Of a DNA stretch of 55,109 bases, positions 52,588 to 55,109 are shown one piece after another. This DNA comes from JABMMZ01 sp044368575 (lineage in GTDB: Bacteria > Bacteroidota > Bacteroidia > NS11-12g > UBA955), in contig JBIPPH010000012.1 of the NCBI GenBank assembly GCA_044368575.1, forward strand, positions 1 to 55,109, read 5' to 3'. Numbering within the stretch: the stretch's first letter is position 1; every line of letters starts with the position of its first letter. Below the pieces are notes generated by a model that saw nothing but the letters and a program-made list of their open reading frames with translations, searched no databases and was not told the origin of the DNA. Position numbers and translations under genes: made by a program.

Positions 52588-53373
52588 TTAATTGGCGCTC
52601 GAATCAAGGACTTTGCGGGTGATGGCTGTAACCCAATCTCTAGGGATGAAACGGCCAGCGTTAGCTAATATGGCATTGATCACGCCATGTATGGCAACTG
52701 ATTTGCCCTTCATCATAGCTTTGTAGGCATAGACAGCAACGTCCATAGAACTTGGTAATTTTTTCCCTTTAAAGGCGGCACTGTTGTGCATAGAGGCTGC
52801 ATCCATAAAACCACTTTCTGTTGGACCAGGGCATAAAGCAGTAGCAGTTACACCAAACGATTTGTATTCATTGTTAATGGCCTCTGTAAAACTCATAACA
52901 TAGGCTTTTGTTGCTGCATAAACCGCCATTTTAGGACAAGCCTGAAATGCTGCAGTGGAGGCCACATTCATGATTCTCCCCTGTTGTTTAGCACTCATAT
53001 CTTTCAATACCAAATGGGTTAGTTGGGTTAAGGCTAAAATATTCAAAGCAAGCATTTGCTGATTTTTATCCCAATTGGTTTCAGCAAACATGCCAAAATC
53101 GCCAAAGCCTGCATTGTTAATCAAATAATCTACAGTCAAACCAGATTGTTTGATGTCAGCATAAAGCGCTTGTGCCGCATTTAATTCTGACAAATCCTTT
53201 TGAAACACTTTAACATTAATAGCGTACTGAACTGTAAGCTCTGCTCTTAACAATTCTAATGCTTGACTGTTTCTGGCAACGATGATCAGGTCATGGCCTT
53301 TTGAGGCGAATACTTTGGCTAATGCCATACCTATGCCACTTGAGGCTCCGGTAATTAATGCTGTTGTTTTCAT
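52588..53373 (-). CDS. Short-chain dehydrogenase/reductase
   Basis: A 261-residue classical SDR: TALITGASSGIGMALAKV (cofactor-binding GxxxGxG), DYLINNAGFG, NVASTAAFQACPKMAVYAATKAY (catalytic Ser, Tyr and Lys) and ALCPGPTESGF. The C-terminal part GRFIPRDWVTAITRKVLD resembles oxidoreductases of the DltE/YqjQ type. The first Met of the open frame (53394) would add seven residues; ATG at 53373 gives the usual start MKTTALITGASSGIG. Substrate unknown. Confidence 0.92.
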   Translation of the reverse strand: MKTTALITGASSGIGMALAKVFASKGHDLIIVARNSQALELLRAELTVQYAINVKVFQKDLSELNAAQALYADIKQSGLTVDYLINNAGFGDFGMFAETNWDKNQQMLALNILALTQLTHLVLKDMSAKQQGRIMNVASTAAFQACPKMAVYAATKAYVMSFTEAINNEYKSFGVTATALCPGPTESGFMDAASMHNSAAFKGKKLPSSMDVAVYAYKAMMKGKSVAIHGVINAILANAGRFIPRDWVTAITRKVLDSSAN

Positions 53374-53492
53374 ATATAAATAAGACAAGGGCAAAGCGCT
53401 TTCAAAATTGCTCTACCCTTGTCTGCAAAAGTAAATGATTATTAAATAATATGCTTTGACCCATAAATATATTTGAGTCAAAGGAATAGGAT

Positions 53493-53861
53493 TTATTGAT
53501 TCAGTAAACGCTTCTTCATTTCAGGGAATCTAACGGCGGCTACAATTAACACGAAAGTTAGAATAACACAAGGTATCAATACAGGTTGAGCATGCTCTAA
53601 GTGGGTTGCGATTGCACCACCCATATAGGCAGACAATAACAAAGTACCGATCATACCTGTTCTTGGAATCAAAAACAAGATGACACTAACCAACTCTATT
53701 AAACCTAAATTAAGGTAAGCACTCGCGTCAATACCAAAAGTAGCTGCCATTTTAAGTCCTTCTGGATTGCCTGTTAATTTACCAGCTGCACTGCCTAAAA
53801 ACACAAATGCTACCAAGCCGGCAAGCACCCATGCAATAATGTTTTTTGTTTTGTCTGTCAT
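53493..53861 (-). CDS. DoxX family membrane protein
   Basis: A 122-residue protein with four hydrophobic helices (about 8-25, 45-62, 68-85, 92-112) and the DoxX-like features FLGSAAGKLTGNPEGLKMAATFGI and LIELVSVILFLIPRTGMIGTLLLSAYMGGAIATHL. Relatives are linked to quinone or redox stress. A -7 box (minus-strand TAGCTTTG, 53892-53899) precedes it. The ATG at 53861 was preferred over one at 53894 that falls within the promoter. Divergent from the HxlR regulator, which probably controls it. Confidence 0.9.
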   Translation of the reverse strand: MTDKTKNIIAWVLAGLVAFVFLGSAAGKLTGNPEGLKMAATFGIDASAYLNLGLIELVSVILFLIPRTGMIGTLLLSAYMGGAIATHLEHAQPVLIPCVILTFVLIVAAVRFPEMKKRLLNQ

Positions 53862-53919
53862 TGTAATACTATTTAAAATTTGTAATTGGAGCAAAGCTAA
53901 TTATATTTGCTATCCAAAA

Positions 53920-53966
53920 GTAACTTATTACCCCAAGGTAAGTAGTTACCTCAAAGTAAGTAATTG
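53920..53966. promoter_or_regulatory. Three-site operator-like array in the DoxX/HxlR intergenic region
   Basis: Three related sites with centres about 18 bp apart: GTAACTTATTAC (53920-53931), GGTAAGTAGTTACC (53937-53950, perfect GGTAA/TTACC arms) and GTAAGTAATTG (53956-53966). They lie just upstream of the doxX promoter and the hxlR start. HxlR-family proteins bind as dimers to such sites; that the adjacent HxlR protein binds here is inference. Confidence 0.6.
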
Positions 53967-53976
53967 TTTTTTAGTT

Positions 53977-54312
53977 ATGAAACATAGTAATACTTGTGAA
54001 TTTAAACTGATGGCCTCAAGAGATGCCTTAGAAGTGATTCAAGGCAAATGGCGCATACCTATCATTATTGCGCTATTACATGGCAACAAACGTTTTGGGG
54101 AAATCCAAAGAGACATTGCAGACATTTCTCCTAAAATGTTGTCTCAAGAATTAAAAGCTTTAGAATTGAATGGCATTGTAGAAAGAACTTTGTATGATAC
54201 CATGCCAGTTACTGCTGAATACTCACTCACACCTTTGGGCAAATCAATGAAAAGCATGCTTGAAGGCATAATGAAATGGGGTATGCATTTAAGAGCAGAG
54301 AGTCTTCTTTAA
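53977..54312 (+). CDS. HxlR family winged-helix transcriptional regulator
   Basis: A 111-residue single-domain regulator: ALEVIQGKWRIPIIIALLHGNKRFGEIQR, then ISPKMLSQELKALELNGIVER and YSLTPLGKSM, the standard HxlR sequence. The frame is open back to 53767, but the family start is MKHSNTCEF at 53977. A Cys at position 7 is a common redox-sensing place in some relatives, here unproven. It is divergent from doxX, with the operator-like array between. Confidence 0.93.
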   Translation: MKHSNTCEFKLMASRDALEVIQGKWRIPIIIALLHGNKRFGEIQRDIADISPKMLSQELKALELNGIVERTLYDTMPVTAEYSLTPLGKSMKSMLEGIMKWGMHLRAESLL

Positions 54313-54335
54313 TTAGAAGCGTTAATTCGAAAAGC

Positions 54336-54731
54336 CTATTTAACTGGCTTCGTCTTGGCTTTGCGTTGTTTTATCAATAGCATAATGGCTATAAGCATAA
54401 AAGGCAAGCTAGATAATACCATAGCAATTTGCAGGCGCAAAAGACCGATGGCAAAGACCAATAAAAATAAAGGCAACAACAAGTAAATACCCGATTTTAA
54501 GACCCAGTTGCTGTTGGATGATTTAAATAAGGCCCAAAGCAAAAAGCATTGACCCAATAATGGCAAAATAATAAGTGGGTGTATAACAGAACTCGGATTA
54601 CTCAGCAACTTCTCGAATACCGTCCATTCCATTTCAAAAAAGAAAGCCCTTTGATCTTGCCCCCACTCCAAATAGCCAAAGCCTGAAGCAATAAGCAAAG
54701 CCAGTATAAACCATTTTTGTGTTGACATCAT
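54336..54731 (-). CDS. Four-helix integral membrane protein, unknown function
   Basis: A 131-residue inner-membrane protein with about four hydrophobic segments. FGYLEWGQDQRAFFFEMEWTVFEKLLSNPSSVIHPLIILPLLGQ is a pattern I have seen in uncharacterised Bacteroidota membrane proteins; no function is known to me. The first ATG (54779) adds a basic stretch; ATG at 54731 or 54728 (MSTQKWF) is likelier. Converges with hxlR. Confidence 0.7.
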   Translation of the reverse strand: MMSTQKWFILALLIASGFGYLEWGQDQRAFFFEMEWTVFEKLLSNPSSVIHPLIILPLLGQCFLLWALFKSSNSNWVLKSGIYLLLPLFLLVFAIGLLRLQIAMVLSSLPFMLIAIMLLIKQRKAKTKPVK

Positions 54732-54879
54732 CAATTGTACTACAAGCATAAATCTTTTTCTTGAAAAAAACCACAGCATTGAGATTTATCATTTCATAAC
54801 TAAAGGTTTTTGAATAAATTTGCTTTAGAAAATAAATTCAATAAAAGCTTCCCATTAAATATAAATTAGCTCAAATAAA

Positions 54880-55109
54880 ATGAAATCATATTTACTAATA
54901 ACTCTAATTATAGCAAGCAAAATTTGCAATGCAGACATTAAAATTATTCAGAACCCGAATAACAAATGGAATTTATTCGATGATAAATTAAGAATTAAAA
55001 TAGGACAAACTTTTTCTTACATTGAAGAGGAATCATTTATCAATTCAAATTATAATATAGCAAAAGCTAATCTAAACCACAATACAACAGGAATTATTAA
55101 CAGTAAAGG
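54880..55109 (+). CDS. Partial exported protein, truncated by the window edge
   Basis: From ATG at 54880 the frame stays open to the last base (76 codons). It begins with a signal-peptide-like sequence (MKSYLLITLIIASKICNA) and continues with an AT-rich, unrecognised sequence. The rest lies beyond the window, so no function can be given. Confidence 0.6.
   Translation, partial: MKSYLLITLIIASKICNADIKIIQNPNNKWNLFDDKLRIKIGQTFSYIEEESFINSNYNIAKANLNHNTTGIINSK

Noticed and set aside
53767..53976. Upstream extension of the HxlR frame
   Set aside because: The first 70 codons run through the divergent doxX promoter and operator array and resemble no HxlR N-terminus; the family start is at 53977.

Overview
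The window is a 55 kb piece of a low-GC Bacteroidota (Flavobacteriia/Sphingobacteriia-like) chromosome. The evidence is: promoters of the Bacteroidota type (TTG, about 18-19 bp, TAnnTTTG) next to start codons without clear Shine-Dalgarno sequences; five secreted proteins with type IX secretion (T9SS) C-terminal sorting domains; a large carboxypeptidase-regulatory/TonB-type outer-membrane receptor; lipoproteins with LSAC/LVAC/LLAC lipoboxes; and a proteorhodopsin with Met at the spectral-tuning site, usual for this phylum. I cannot name the genus. No rRNA, CRISPR array, transposase or integrase was seen.

Layout. 0-9 kb is core: dnaN, a ChrA transporter with a small secreted protein, queA-trmN6, a TerC-family protein, an acyltransferase and holA. 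9.1-11.2 kb holds a T9SS cargo protein with its own promoter and terminator. 11.2-18.0 kb is an accessory region on the 3' side of tRNA-Val(UAC). It holds a repeat-tailed secreted protein, two aberrant tRNA-like copies of tRNA-Val, a continuous lycopene cyclase-Blh fusion (retinal synthesis), a green-type proteorhodopsin and a four-helix-bundle protein. 18-40.3 kb is again mostly core: rsfS, a birA-coaX-OMP-lptC operon, a glycosyltransferase and flippase-like pair, ruvC, truB-ribF-M23 peptidase, a 1001-residue TPR protein, an FAD protein, DPP-IV and an outer-membrane receptor. 40.3-46.6 kb is a second accessory region on the 3' side of tRNA-Ser(UGA). It has duplicated tRNA-end/terminator repeats, 58-bp direct repeats about 5.9 kb apart, two orphan T9SS sorting-domain micro-ORFs, a FISUMP protein, a kelch-like T9SS protein and a cation efflux protein. 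46.6-55.1 kb holds two more T9SS proteins, an XRE regulator, YceI, an SDR, a DoxX/HxlR divergent pair with a three-site operator-like array, a small membrane protein and a truncated gene at the right edge.

The most interesting system is the phototrophy cassette. The fused CrtY-Blh protein would carry out the last two steps from lycopene to retinal in one polypeptide, next to the pump that uses retinal. The pump has Gly at the helix-E position (bacteriorhodopsin Trp138) that is open in carotenoid-antenna rhodopsins. An intrinsic terminator lies between pump and enzyme, and tRNA-Val 3'-end copies flank the cassette. The second theme is that both tRNA genes in the window have accessory genes and tRNA-3'-end repeats on their 3' side without any integrase.
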